Source of the DNA: Brevundimonas pishanensis
GTDB lineage: Bacteria; Pseudomonadota; Alphaproteobacteria; Caulobacterales; Caulobacteraceae
DNA: 64,000 bases
Assembly (NCBI RefSeq): GCF_022750635.1
Contig: NZ_JAJKBG010000002.1
Location: 310,001 to 374,000, forward strand
Direction of reading: 5' to 3'
A model generated the notes under the pieces. The model had not been told where the DNA came from. It made no database searches and worked only from the letters and a program-made list of their open reading frames with translations. Position 1 is the stretch's first letter, and each line of letters opens with the position of its first letter. Of the stretch, positions 26,720 through 36,603 are shown one piece after another. The translations under genes were made by a program, and so were the position numbers.

Positions 26720-27285
26720 TGGATTGCAATCGCTTTTAACTGGTCGACGATGCCCTGAAGCGTCTCAATGCGCGCCGTCGGGCAAAACTTTAAGCCCGCA
26801 TCGGGCATGGCACGGACACTGGCTGTGACCGGATTTTCTACGATGACATGACCGCCTGCCGCGGCCACAGCGGCTAATCCGCGCGCCCCGTCGTCGTTAG
26901 CCCCCGTCATCAGAACGGCCAGAAGGCGCTCTCCGTAGGTATCGGACGCGGTCTCGAACAGGACGTCGATGGAGGGTCTCGAGAAGTTCACCCATTCATC
27001 AGAAGACAGAGCAAGATCGCCGTTGGCCTCCACCAGAAGGTGATAATCAGACGGCGCGAAATAGACGACGCCAGGCAAAGCGGCCTCTTTGTCCTCGGCT
27101 TCTTTGACCGCGATTTTGCATTTGCTGGCGAAAAGCGGTGCCAACACATTGCTGCGGTCAGCCGGTATATGAACCACGACAAACACCGGAACAGGCAGAC
27201 TGGCCGGCAGCGCGGGCAATACCTCGAGAAGTGCCTGCACCCCGCCCGCGGACGTGCCGATGGCAATGGCCTCTATGCCGTTCAT
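26716..27285 (-). CDS. CheB-type methylesterase domain protein
   Basis: Stand-alone CheB catalytic domain (189 residues) without the usual receiver domain. The Ser-His-Asp triad is present: Ser12 in IGTSAGGVQ, His39 in VVHIPAD and Asp132 in MTGANDDGA. In chemotaxis this domain removes methyl groups from receptor glutamates; here no methyl-accepting receptor gene is nearby. It overlaps cheR by four bases and the REC-kinase by four bases. The group CheR–CheB with a hybrid kinase occurs as a distinct non-chemotaxis signalling set in many bacteria. Confidence 0.92.
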   Translation of the reverse strand: MNGIEAIAIGTSAGGVQALLEVLPALPASLPVPVFVVVHIPADRSNVLAPLFASKCKIAVKEAEDKEAALPGVVYFAPSDYHLLVEANGDLALSSDEWVNFSRPSIDVLFETASDTYGERLLAVLMTGANDDGARGLAAVAAAGGHVIVENPVTASVRAMPDAGLKFCPTARIETLQGIVDQLKAIAIQ

Positions 27286-28130
27286 CCGTCCTTCCTCCGG
27301 TAGATTTTCTCCTGAGGGACGAAATCGGTGAAAGCGTCGACGTGGCGCGAAAAACGAAGCGTCTCTTTTGACCCGATCCCGAGGAAGCCCTGCCGGCTAA
27401 GCGAGTCCTTGAACAGTCCGACCGCACGGTCCTGTAACGCACGGTCGAAATAAATCATGACGTTCCGGCAGGAGATCAACTGCATCTCGCCGAATACCGC
27501 ATCCGAGACGAGGCTGTGGTCCGAGAAAACGACATTCGCACGCAGGCTGCTGTCGAAGACGGCCCGTCCGTAATCGGCGGTGTAATAGTCTGATAGCGAC
27601 GAGCGACCGCCAGACTTCTGATGGTTTTCGGTGAACTTGCGGATGCGATCCAGCGGGTAGATACCCGCCTTGGCCGCCGCCAGCGCATGGGGGTTGATGT
27701 CGGTCGCGTAGAAGAGCGTGCGATCCAGCAGGCCTTCCTCCTTAAAGAGGATGGCCATCGAGTAAACCTCTTCCCCTGTGCTGCAGCCTGCGATCCAGAC
27801 CTTGAGCGAAGGATAGGTTTTCAGGTGCGGCAACACCTGTTCCCGAAGCGCGCGGAAATAGGTCGGATCGCGGAACATTTCGCTGACCTGTACGGTCAGG
27901 AAGCTCAGCATATGACCCATCATGGCCGGATCGTGCAGAATGCGTTCCTGTAAGGCGGTGATGTTCGGCACCCCGAAGTGGATGCGCGCTTGCATCAGCC
28001 GCCGCTTGATCGAAGCGCGGGCATAGTGACGGAAGTCATAGTGGTAACGAAGGAACACGGCCTCCAGCAGAAGCTGGACTTCGATATCCTCGATGGAAGG
28101 CTGATGGGCAGGGCTCAACGCGGCATCCAC
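27282..28130 (-). CDS. CheR-type protein-glutamate methyltransferase
   Basis: SAM-dependent methyltransferase of 282 residues with the CheR N-terminal helical domain and the Rossmann domain (VWIAGCSTGEEVYSMA SAM site near 130; SCRNVMIYFD near 235). It would methylate glutamates on a signalling partner, perhaps the large hybrid kinase encoded just upstream, whose end it overlaps by 16 bases. No pentapeptide-type or TPR extension is present. The partner is inferred from the operon only. Confidence 0.93.
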   Translation of the reverse strand: MDAALSPAHQPSIEDIEVQLLLEAVFLRYHYDFRHYARASIKRRLMQARIHFGVPNITALQERILHDPAMMGHMLSFLTVQVSEMFRDPTYFRALREQVLPHLKTYPSLKVWIAGCSTGEEVYSMAILFKEEGLLDRTLFYATDINPHALAAAKAGIYPLDRIRKFTENHQKSGGRSSLSDYYTADYGRAVFDSSLRANVVFSDHSLVSDAVFGEMQLISCRNVMIYFDRALQDRAVGLFKDSLSRQGFLGIGSKETLRFSRHVDAFTDFVPQEKIYRRKDG

Positions 28131-31100
28131 ACACGTACAAGCGAGAGCAGTTTGTCGACGTCCAGCGGCTTGGCCATATAGTCATTGGCACCGGCAGCCA
28201 TGCATCGTTCCTGATCGTCGGGCATAGCCTTGGCCGTCAGCATCAACACTGGGAGATTCTTCCAGCGTTCATCCTTGCGGATTTCCTGCGTCGCGGTCAG
28301 GCCGTCCATGACCGGCATCATCACATCCATGAGGACCAGATCGATACGCTTGGACGGATCGGTCGCCGACTTTTCGAGGGCGTCGAGAGCTTCCTTGCCG
28401 TTGCGGGCGATCTCGATACGCGCCCCGCGCGGCTCCAGCACATTGGTCAGCGAATAGACGTTGCGCACATCATCTTCGACGATGAGGATTCGGCGATCTT
28501 CAAGCACAGCGTCGCGGTTCCGGGCCTGCCGGATCATCTTCTGCTGCTCGGGCGGCAGCTCGGACACGACCTGGTGCAGGAACAGCGAGACTTCGTCGAG
28601 CAGGCGCTCGGGCGACTTTGCGCCCTTGATGATGATCGAACTGGAATAGCGACGCAGCTGTTGCTCGTAGTCGGGCGACAGATCCTGACCGGTGTAAACA
28701 ATCACCGGCGGGAAGGCGTAGGCACCCTCGCGGCTGAGAGTTTCCAGCAGGGAGAAGCCCGAGGCGTCGGGCAAGGTGAGGTCCAGAACCATACAGTCGA
28801 AGGTCTGGGTCTTAAGTTGTTCCAGACATTCGGCGGCGGTACCGACACCTACCGTTTCGACGTCGCCGGAAGCCAAGAGGCGGCTGACGGCATCACGTTG
28901 CACCAGATCATCTTCGACGATCAGTACGCGTCGGACCGAGCGGGTCAGCTTTTCTTCGAGAGATTCAAGGACCTGAACCAAATCCTCGCGCTTCACCGGC
29001 TTGACCAAATAGCCAATCGCGCCGAGCGACAGGGCGGTCTGGCTGTGGTCCTCGCCGGAGACGACGTGGATCGGGATGTGACGGGTGGCATCGTCGCGCT
29101 TCAACACGTCGAGCACTGTAAGGCCTGATTGATCCGGCAGACCGACGTCCAGCACAACGGCGCTGGGCTGATAACGCTTGGCCAGACGCACGGCTTCTTC
29201 AGCCGTTCCTGCCACCAGGACCTGGAAGCCCAGTTCGCGGGACAGATCGCGGACAATAGATGCAAATCGCGCGTCATCCTCGACCACCAGCAGTACCCGG
29301 TGGGTCGAAGTGAGGTGATCGCGGTCGTCATCGACCGAGCGGGCAGCCGGACGGACCGGTTCTTGAGACAGCTCGGGAGCTGGTGCCAGTGAAGCGCGGG
29401 GCGGGGCACTGACGGGCGCGGGGAGGGCATCGCGCGCGGTAACGCGGTCGGCTTCATAGATGCGCGGGATGATCAGGGTGAAGGTGCTGCCCTTGCCCGG
29501 CTTACTGTCCAGAGTGATGCGCCCGCCGAGCAGGCGCGCCAGTTCTCTGGAGATGGACAGGCCAAGGCCGGTACCACCGTATTTGCGGCTGATCGTGCCA
29601 TCGGCCTGACGGAAGGCGTCGAATACAGCGGCCTGCTGTTCGGGCGAGATACCGATGCCGGTGTCGGATACGGCGAAAGCTATCTCGTCCGCGCCCACGC
29701 TCTCGAGAGACAGTTTGACCGTGCCGGCCTCTGTGAATTTGAACGCGTTCGAGAGCAGGTTTTTGATGATCTGCTCCAGACGCTGGCGGTCCGTTTCCAG
29801 ATCACCCGCGCCTGCCGACGCGGTGTCGATCTCGAAGGTCAGACCGCGCTCGTCCGCCACGGGCTGGAACATCTGGCGAATGTCGCCGCTGAGGCGCTGG
29901 ACCGAGACAGCTTCGGGGCGGGCCTGAATGTGACCGGCCTCGATCTTCGACAGGTCCAGAATGTCGTTGATCAGGTCGAGAAGGTCATTGCCCGACGACT
30001 GGATCGTGCGGGCATAGTTGACCTGTTGTTCGGTCAGATTGTTGTCGTTGTTGTCCGCCAGCAGTTTGGACAGGATCAGCAACGAGTTCAGCGGCGTGCG
30101 CAACTCGTGCGACATATTGGCGAGGAAGTCGGATTTGTACTGGCTGGCCTGTTCGAGTTCGCGGGCCTTGAGCGTCAGTTCAGCGCCGCTGCGTTCGAGA
30201 TCGTCGCGCTGGGTTTCCAGCATCTGCGCTTGTTCTTCGAGCTGGCTGTTGGTCTGCTCCAACTCGGCCTGCTGCTGTTCCAGACGGACTTGCGATTCCT
30301 TAAGCGCACGCCCTTGTTCCTCCAACTCCTCGTTGGAGACGCGCAATTCTTCGCTCTGGACCTGTAGTTCTTCGGCTTGACGTTGGGTTTCTTCCAACAT
30401 GTCCTGCAGACGGGCGCGATAACGCGCAGATCGGAGTGCAGCACCGATGGCCGACGCAGACTCGTTCATGAGCGCACGTGCCGGCTCGTCGACCGCCTGT
30501 AAGAAGCCAAGTTCCAGCACCACGTTGACGGAACCGTCCGCCTTGCCCGGCGCGATGAGCAGATGGCGCGGATTATCACGCCCAAGCGCCGAACCGATTG
30601 TGAGATAGCCGTCCGGCACGTCGTTCAGGATAAGGCATTCACCTTCATCGGCCACCCGTCCCAAGAGGCCCTCGGAAGGGAGGAAGTGAGTGGGTACGTC
30701 GACATCCGCGGGGACGCCGGTCATGGCCACGCGACGGAAGCGGTTGTCCTCGCCCTTGAACAGTGCGCCTGCATGGGCACCAGTATAACGTGTCAGGAAA
30801 CTGAGAACATTCTGAGCGAGTTGCTCCAGGGTCTGGTCGCCCAGCATAGCGTTCGCCAGCCCGACCTGACCCTGATGTAGCCATTCCTGACGCGCCCGCT
30901 CGCGCACGCTGCGGCGGATCAACAGGAAGACGACAATAGTCAAGAAAGCACCAAAGAGGCCGGAGAGAACGCCGCTGAAGATTGCCGTTCGGGCAGCGGC
31001 TTCCATCTGACGGATACGCTCCTGGCGGACCCGTTGTTCCTCGACCTGCATCTGGTTGACGAGGGCGCGGATGGCGTCCATTTCGCCTTTGCCGCGGTTG

Positions 31101-31552
31101 GAGGTTAGCCGCTCAATCGCGCCCTGCATCCCGTTCTCGCGACGGGCCTGAAGGGCGGTTTCCAGCTCGGCCATACGGGTCGAAACGTGGGTGCGAACCT
31201 GCTTCAGATAGGCGGTCTGGGTCGGGTTTTCCTTGGTAAGATCCGAGATTTCTTTCAGACGCTCGTCGAGATCTTCAGTGGCCCGCTCATAGGGCATCAG
31301 GTAGCTCGGATTGCCAGTAAGCAGATAACCGCGCTGGCCGGTCTCTGCGTCCAGCATTGACGTCATGAGGCCGTCGATGCCGACGATCACCCTATGGGTG
31401 TGCATGATCTGCTGGTTGTTAGACCGCAGAACCTGAATGTTCATATAGGCAATGACGCTAGTGGCGCAGAAAAACGCCAGCACGAGCACCAATCCAAGCG
31501 CAGCCCATGCCTCGGTGCGCGACGAAGAACTCGGTCGGATCTTCTCGAACAT
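28115..31552 (-). CDS. Large hybrid sensor kinase: CHASE3-GAF-HisKA-HATPase-REC-REC-REC
   Basis: Membrane sensor of 1,145 residues and first gene of the operon. In order: TM1 (~20–40); periplasmic CHASE3 (MLDAETGQRGYLLTGNPSYL); TM2 (GLFGAFLTIVVFLLI, ~195–212); GAF (~235–385); long Glu/Gln coiled coil; HisKA (FLANMSHELRTP); HATPase with DTGIGI and GGTGLGLSI. Three receivers follow with Asp in VVLDVGLPD, MVLDLTLPD and VLMDVMMPV. The middle receiver has a Lys in IIIKGAK instead of the common KP. CHASE3 suggests an unknown extracytoplasmic cue. The stacked receivers suggest phosphorelay integration with CheR, CheB and the REC-kinase. Confidence 0.93.
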   Translation of the reverse strand: MFEKIRPSSSSRTEAWAALGLVLVLAFFCATSVIAYMNIQVLRSNNQQIMHTHRVIVGIDGLMTSMLDAETGQRGYLLTGNPSYLMPYERATEDLDERLKEISDLTKENPTQTAYLKQVRTHVSTRMAELETALQARRENGMQGAIERLTSNRGKGEMDAIRALVNQMQVEEQRVRQERIRQMEAAARTAIFSGVLSGLFGAFLTIVVFLLIRRSVRERARQEWLHQGQVGLANAMLGDQTLEQLAQNVLSFLTRYTGAHAGALFKGEDNRFRRVAMTGVPADVDVPTHFLPSEGLLGRVADEGECLILNDVPDGYLTIGSALGRDNPRHLLIAPGKADGSVNVVLELGFLQAVDEPARALMNESASAIGAALRSARYRARLQDMLEETQRQAEELQVQSEELRVSNEELEEQGRALKESQVRLEQQQAELEQTNSQLEEQAQMLETQRDDLERSGAELTLKARELEQASQYKSDFLANMSHELRTPLNSLLILSKLLADNNDNNLTEQQVNYARTIQSSGNDLLDLINDILDLSKIEAGHIQARPEAVSVQRLSGDIRQMFQPVADERGLTFEIDTASAGAGDLETDRQRLEQIIKNLLSNAFKFTEAGTVKLSLESVGADEIAFAVSDTGIGISPEQQAAVFDAFRQADGTISRKYGGTGLGLSISRELARLLGGRITLDSKPGKGSTFTLIIPRIYEADRVTARDALPAPVSAPPRASLAPAPELSQEPVRPAARSVDDDRDHLTSTHRVLLVVEDDARFASIVRDLSRELGFQVLVAGTAEEAVRLAKRYQPSAVVLDVGLPDQSGLTVLDVLKRDDATRHIPIHVVSGEDHSQTALSLGAIGYLVKPVKREDLVQVLESLEEKLTRSVRRVLIVEDDLVQRDAVSRLLASGDVETVGVGTAAECLEQLKTQTFDCMVLDLTLPDASGFSLLETLSREGAYAFPPVIVYTGQDLSPDYEQQLRRYSSSIIIKGAKSPERLLDEVSLFLHQVVSELPPEQQKMIRQARNRDAVLEDRRILIVEDDVRNVYSLTNVLEPRGARIEIARNGKEALDALEKSATDPSKRIDLVLMDVMMPVMDGLTATQEIRKDERWKNLPVLMLTAKAMPDDQERCMAAGANDYMAKPLDVDKLLSLVRVWMPR

Positions 31553-31732
31553 AAAATGCGGCTCCCCCCGGAGCGAGAATGGCGGGTTACCCGGCCTTCA
31601 AAGCAAAAACTTATCAAAAGTTCGCGTTATGCGACGACGTATGCATACCCCACACGAGCCGAACCGCAACGCTGTGTTTGCCTAATCGGTTCCAGAGAAT
31701 GCAAAGCCCAAGTTACATTTTATTGTGGAGCA

Positions 31733-34204
31733 TCAGTCGAGAGACGTGCCGAGCCGATAACGCATGGGGGCCAGCCCCTTGCGAACCTGACTCCATTTGA
31801 TCGGCATCGATACTGGTGCACCGGGACGACCACGGGGGGAGTAGGGCGCAACTGCAGTGGCCTTGCGGTCATTGCGCAGATAATCAATGAAAATGCGCCC
31901 CTTACGCTCTTTCTTTGACATGTTGATCAAATAGCGGTCCGGCGAATCCGCCGCCATAACGCGGGCGAATTCACGGGCAAAGGCCTTTGCTTCGGGCCAG
32001 TCCATGTCGAGATGCTCGACATATGTGGTGACGTGCAGGCCCTTGCCGCCCGTCGTTTTGCAGTGGCTATCGAGCCCAAGGTCTTTCAGCCTGTCCCGAA
32101 CTTCCTTGGCCGCCGTAATAACGTCCACGAATGCAACATCAGGGGCAGGGTCCAGATCGAAGATCAACCGCTCTGCCTTCTCCGGGTTGTAGGGCACGCA
32201 GTTCCAAGGGTGGATTTCGACAGCCGATATCTGGGCTGCTGCGATCAGGCCTTCGACCGTGTCGATGCGTATGTAGGGCTTGGGGTCTCCCTTGATCTCC
32301 ACAGCCTCAATGAGCGGTGACTGCCCTTTGGCTGGATGCCTCTGGAAGAAGGCCTCGCCCTCGATCCCGTTAGGCATGCGAATGATTGAGCAGGGTCGGC
32401 CGCGAATGTGTTCGAGCATCTTTTCGCCCACGCGCTCGTAATATCGGGCGAGATCGAGCTTGGTGTAGGCGGGGCTATCCTTGGTCGCAGGCCACAGAAC
32501 CTTGTCCGGACTGGACAGATGCACGCCGCGCAACGGGGAAGCAGGGACTGTGGGTGTTGGTGTCGCTGTCGTTTTCGGTTTCGAGGGTGCCTTTACCGTG
32601 TCCAATGCTACGTCTTTGGCGGGCTTGTCTTCCCGCAGCCCTTTGAATGAAGCCTGACGGATGGCTCCTGAGCCTGTGAAGCCCTCGAAAGCGATTTCGG
32701 CGACGAGGACCGGCTTGACCCAATGGACACCTGCAATGGTTTTGGGGCCATCTGGGAATGGGCTTTTATCGGTTTCCACGGCCTTCAATCGGGGCATAAT
32801 TTGATCGACGGTTTTGCGACCAAATCCAGTTCCGATACGACCGACGTGAACAAATTTGCCGTCGCGATAGACGCCCGCGATAAGGGATCGGAAGGCCTCG
32901 CCCGTTGTGGCCCATCCGGCGATGACGACCTCTTGCCCTTGTCGGCACTTCGACTTCACCCATTCATCGCTCCGTCCCGAGCGATACGGGGCGCTCAGGC
33001 GCTTTGAGATGATGCCTTCGAGATCAAGTCGACAAGCCGACTGCAGCAAGGCGTTACCGGTTGTCTGGAAGTGTTCGACATAGCGGATTGTGCCCTTGGC
33101 TTTGGCAAGACGCTTGGCGAGTTCAGCCTTGCGGTCGGTCAGAGGAAGCTTGCGAATGTCGTTTTGACCATCGTGCAGAAGATCAAACGCATAATAGATA
33201 AGCTGAGCGACGCTCTCACCGCCCAACACGGCCTGCAGAAGAGCGAAGCTGGGCTTGCCCTCGTGGTCCAGTGCAACGGCCTCGCCATCATAGAGGCCAT
33301 CCTTGAGTCCCTTCGCATCGGCGACGATCGTTGGAAATCGTTTCGTCCAGTCCAGCCCTTTGCGGGTCCGTACCGTGATGTCCCCCCCAGCGACCCTTAG
33401 TTGAAGCCGATATCCATCAAACTTGATCTCGTGAGCCCATGCCTCTCCGGCGGGCGGGTTGGATGCGTTGGACGCCAACTGCGGCTCGATAAAGTCGGGC
33501 AGGGACGGAGCTCGGGCAGTTTTGGCTGTCGCTTTTGTCGGCGCTTTTCGTGTTGCCGCCTTTTTTGGCAGCGTGCCTCTGGGCAGGGTCATAAAAGGTT
33601 CGACATCGGCCGGCGCATTATCGGCGATCTGCTTCATGGTCCGGCTTGAGGCGACCGACTTGTCGCGATCCGTGGGTCCGCCGCGATTGCCGGTCTTGGC
33701 TACACTGTCCTTGTGCTTGATCAGCATCCACGGCTTTCCCTTTTCGCCGGGCTTGGGCTTGAGCCGCACCAGTACCCAGGAGCCATGCATGCGGGTGCCT
33801 TCCATCACGAACTTCAGTTCACCCTTTTGAAGATGACGGTCGACGTCTTCGAAACCATGTTCCGGTATCCAGAGGCCGCGATCCCAGATCATCACGGTGC
33901 CGCCGCCGTACAGACCCTTGGGGATGCATCCTTCGAAGTCGCCATAGTCCAGCGGGTGGTCTTCCACCGCCATCGCCAACCGCTTGTCCGCGGGATCGAG
34001 CGAGGGGCCTTTGGGCACGGCCCATGACAGGAAGGTGCCATTCCACTCCAGTCTCAGATCGAAGTGGAGTCGGCTGGCGTCATGCTTATGGATGACAAAG
34101 CGGAGTTGATCTGACGGCGCGATGGCTGCCCCTATGCCTGACGGCTCCTCCGTGCGGGAGAAGTCGCGCATCTTGCGATAGGTATCGAGACGGGGATTGG
34201 GCAT
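31733..34204 (-). CDS. ligD: Multifunctional ATP-dependent DNA ligase LigD
   Basis: Bacterial non-homologous end-joining enzyme, 823 residues from the preferred start. Domain order is phosphoesterase (HKHDASRLHFDLRLEW near 39–54, GTMVIWDRG-like block), ligase (adenylated Lys261 in HEIKFDGYR), then polymerase/primase (FDLDPAPDV acidic pair, GGKGLHV). An Ala/Lys-rich linker joins the first two. The start MPNPRL has GGAGG 5 bases upstream; the frame is open 72 bases further. It is divergent from a small gene and ku, its functional partner at broken ends. Confidence 0.95.
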   Translation of the reverse strand: MPNPRLDTYRKMRDFSRTEEPSGIGAAIAPSDQLRFVIHKHDASRLHFDLRLEWNGTFLSWAVPKGPSLDPADKRLAMAVEDHPLDYGDFEGCIPKGLYGGGTVMIWDRGLWIPEHGFEDVDRHLQKGELKFVMEGTRMHGSWVLVRLKPKPGEKGKPWMLIKHKDSVAKTGNRGGPTDRDKSVASSRTMKQIADNAPADVEPFMTLPRGTLPKKAATRKAPTKATAKTARAPSLPDFIEPQLASNASNPPAGEAWAHEIKFDGYRLQLRVAGGDITVRTRKGLDWTKRFPTIVADAKGLKDGLYDGEAVALDHEGKPSFALLQAVLGGESVAQLIYYAFDLLHDGQNDIRKLPLTDRKAELAKRLAKAKGTIRYVEHFQTTGNALLQSACRLDLEGIISKRLSAPYRSGRSDEWVKSKCRQGQEVVIAGWATTGEAFRSLIAGVYRDGKFVHVGRIGTGFGRKTVDQIMPRLKAVETDKSPFPDGPKTIAGVHWVKPVLVAEIAFEGFTGSGAIRQASFKGLREDKPAKDVALDTVKAPSKPKTTATPTPTVPASPLRGVHLSSPDKVLWPATKDSPAYTKLDLARYYERVGEKMLEHIRGRPCSIIRMPNGIEGEAFFQRHPAKGQSPLIEAVEIKGDPKPYIRIDTVEGLIAAAQISAVEIHPWNCVPYNPEKAERLIFDLDPAPDVAFVDVITAAKEVRDRLKDLGLDSHCKTTGGKGLHVTTYVEHLDMDWPEAKAFAREFARVMAADSPDRYLINMSKKERKGRIFIDYLRNDRKATAVAPYSPRGRPGAPVSMPIKWSQVRKGLAPMRYRLGTSLD

Positions 34205-34321
34205 CGGAACCTCCGCTGTGGCTAACGGCCTCGAAGGGATTGCGCTCCACCATCCACAGATTTCCGAGCCTTGCATGAATCCATAGCGAGGCCTGTGCGT
34301 TTAGGTGGAACGGAGGTCCAA

Positions 34322-34555
34322 ATGACTGCAACTGATGACAAAGAGCTCAACAGCTATCGGGTCACTGCCACGGGTCACCCCACGCGGATTGTCCAAGAGC
34401 CGACAGTCGAAGCCGCCGCCATCACCTATATCGAGGACTTCATCACCTCACCGCCAGTACCGGAATTGCGGCTCTGGGTGACCGATGTGGATGACGGACG
34501 CCAGCATTGCTTCCTGCTCGATCTGGAAACCGGCGAAGTCGAAGCCTGCGGCTAG
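34322..34555 (+). CDS. Small hypothetical protein between ligD and ku
   Basis: Soluble protein of 77 residues that I do not recognise. It has a regular alpha/beta look (NSYRVTATGHPTRIVQEPTVEAA split into strand, helix, then LRLWVTDVDDGRQHCFLLDL). The MTATDDKE start has GGAGG 6 bases upstream, a strong site. It lies 71 bases before ku on the same strand and divergent from ligD, so it may share the ku promoter. No function is claimed. Confidence 0.75.
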   Translation: MTATDDKELNSYRVTATGHPTRIVQEPTVEAAAITYIEDFITSPPVPELRLWVTDVDDGRQHCFLLDLETGEVEACG

Positions 34556-34625
34556 CGAACGATTCGGCGCAAAGGCCGTTTGTGGATTGTCTCTATTGAT
34601 CAGACTTTCACAACGAGGTGCGTCC

Positions 34626-35486
34626 ATGGCTCCCAGACCCAGTTGGCAAGGGCATTTGAAGCTGTCCCTGGTGACCTGTCCGGTTGCCCTTTACACCGCC
34701 ACCTCAACCGGCGGTGATGTCCACTTCAACTTGATCAATCCCAAGACCAACAACCGGATCAAGATGATCACAACCGATCCGGATACGGGGCCCATTTCGC
34801 GATCCGAACTGGTGAAGGGCTACGAAGTTTCGAAGGGCGAGTACGTCTTGCTGACTGACGAGGAGATCAAGTCGGTCAAGCTGGAGAGCACCAAGACCAT
34901 CGACATCGAGAGCTTCGTGCCAGCCAAGGACATCGACAGGATCTATTGGGATAATCCCTATTTCCTCGCGCCTGATGGCAAGATCGGACAGGACGCATTC
35001 AACGTCATCCGGACCGCGATGGAGAAATCTGGCAAGATCGCCTTGGCACGGGTGGTAATGTCCACCCGCGAGCGGCTGTTGGCTCTGGAGCCGAGGGGCA
35101 AAGGCATTTTGGCCTATACGTTGAGGACCGATGACGAGGTGCGTCAGCCCGATGAGGTCTTCGGCGGGATATCCTCCGCAAAGGCGGATGCCGACATGAT
35201 CAAGATTGCCGAGAAAATCATCGAACAGAAAGCAGGCCCCTTCGATCCCAGTATGTTCAATGACCGGTATGAAGAGGCGCTGAAAGCCCTGATTGCAGAC
35301 AAGCAAAAGGGTAAGAAGCCCGCTAAGGTCGCTGCTCCGAAGGAAGACAATGTTGTGGATCTGATGGCGGCGCTTCGGGCCAGTCTGGATGCTAAAGCCG
35401 GCCGCGCTTCCGGCAAGACGGCCTCCAAGTCGTCTGCCAAGCCCGCAGCGAAAACCACCAAGACCCGCGCTCGCAAGGCGGGGTAA
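34626..35486 (+). CDS. ku: Ku protein, DNA double-strand-break end binding
   Basis: Homodimeric ring protein that binds DNA ends and recruits LigD. It has 286 residues and starts MAPRPSWQGHLKLSLVTCPV, the family hallmark. The core follows (HFNLINPKTNNRIKM, SEYV-type KGYEVSKGEYVLLTDEE, YLAPDGKIGQDAF-like block, ARVVMSTRERLLALEP) and then a Lys/Ala-rich C-terminal tail that probably tethers DNA or LigD. An in-frame upstream opening exists but has no homology. The stop is 6 bases before the topoisomerase start, so they are co-transcribed. Confidence 0.96.
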   Translation: MAPRPSWQGHLKLSLVTCPVALYTATSTGGDVHFNLINPKTNNRIKMITTDPDTGPISRSELVKGYEVSKGEYVLLTDEEIKSVKLESTKTIDIESFVPAKDIDRIYWDNPYFLAPDGKIGQDAFNVIRTAMEKSGKIALARVVMSTRERLLALEPRGKGILAYTLRTDDEVRQPDEVFGGISSAKADADMIKIAEKIIEQKAGPFDPSMFNDRYEEALKALIADKQKGKKPAKVAAPKEDNVVDLMAALRASLDAKAGRASGKTASKSSAKPAAKTTKTRARKAG

Positions 35487-35492
35487 TCAGCA

Positions 35493-36509
35493 GTGGCAAA
35501 GGTCGCTGACGACGCCGACGATATCCCACAGGGGCTGCGCTGGTGCTCCGACGAGGTGGAAGGAATCCGTCGCAAAAGAGCGGGGCGGGGGTTCGTTTAT
35601 CTTCGACCAGACGGCGCGCGGGTAACCGATGAAAAGGTGCTGGCGCGCATCCGTGCGCTCGCCATTCCGCCCGCGTGGACGCAGGTTTGGATTTGTCCTC
35701 ATAGCAATGGACATATTCAGGCGACGGGTCGCGATGCGCGTGGGCGAAAGCAATACCGCTACCACCCGGAGTGGTCCAAGGCGCAGTCCGAGAACAAGTT
35801 TGCGCGGATGCCCGCATTTGCCGCCGCCTTGCCCAAACTTGAAGCCGCTATCGAACTGGGTCTGGCGCGCCGAAGGTTTGATCAAGAAAAGGTTGTCGCC
35901 ACTGCAATGCGGCTGATGGAGCTAAGCCTGATCCGCGTCGGCAACGCGCGCTATTCCCGAGAGAACAGCAGCTACGGTCTGACGACCCTGCGCAAACGCC
36001 ACATCGAGATCAGCGGCTCAGAACTTCGCCTGCGGTTTCGCGGCAAGAGCGGCATTGTTCATGACTTGAACATTCAGGACAAAAGGCTGGCGACAGGTGT
36101 GAGGCGATTAAGCGAACTGCCCGGTCATACTCTGTTCCAGTATCTCGATGACGACGGCGAATACCGCGCCGTTACGTCAGACGACATCAACGCCTTTATC
36201 CGCGACCACATGGGCGAGGAGTTCTCCGCGAAGGATTTTCGAACGTGGGCGGCAACGGTCTGCGTGGCCCGCGCCCTGTGTGACACCGAACTGCCGACCT
36301 CGGCTACAGATGCCAAGCGCAAAACCAACACCTGCATACGCGAGGCGGCTTCTCTGCTGGGCAACACTCTGGCCGTTTGCCGGAGCGCCTACGTCCACCC
36401 CCGCGTGATCGAGATGTTCGAGCAGGGGGAGTTGTCTGAGGCACTTCCTCGTACTTCGGCCAAGTCCTTCGAACGCGCTCTGGCCAAGGCTCTGATCCAC
36501 GACCCGTAG
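35493..36509 (+). CDS. DNA topoisomerase IB (poxvirus type)
   Basis: Type IB enzyme that relaxes supercoils by a 3'-phosphotyrosine intermediate. It has 338 residues starting at GTG. Catalytic residues are recognisable: Arg in LTTLRKRH (168), Lys in RGKSG (185), Arg in KDFRTWAAT (250) and Tyr300 in VCRSAYVHP. The N-terminal clamp domain includes AIPPAWTQVWICPHSNGHIQ. It is placed directly after ku, a link seen in alphaproteobacterial stress and repair clusters. Confidence 0.94.
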   Translation: MAKVADDADDIPQGLRWCSDEVEGIRRKRAGRGFVYLRPDGARVTDEKVLARIRALAIPPAWTQVWICPHSNGHIQATGRDARGRKQYRYHPEWSKAQSENKFARMPAFAAALPKLEAAIELGLARRRFDQEKVVATAMRLMELSLIRVGNARYSRENSSYGLTTLRKRHIEISGSELRLRFRGKSGIVHDLNIQDKRLATGVRRLSELPGHTLFQYLDDDGEYRAVTSDDINAFIRDHMGEEFSAKDFRTWAATVCVARALCDTELPTSATDAKRKTNTCIREAASLLGNTLAVCRSAYVHPRVIEMFEQGELSEALPRTSAKSFERALAKALIHDP

Positions 36510-36603
36510 ATGTGCGCAGTGTTGGCTACGATGCACGGCGCAACAAACGGCGTCCGCAGAGGATTTATCGGGAAGCTAAAGACCTCGATCATGGAGACAA
36601 GCG

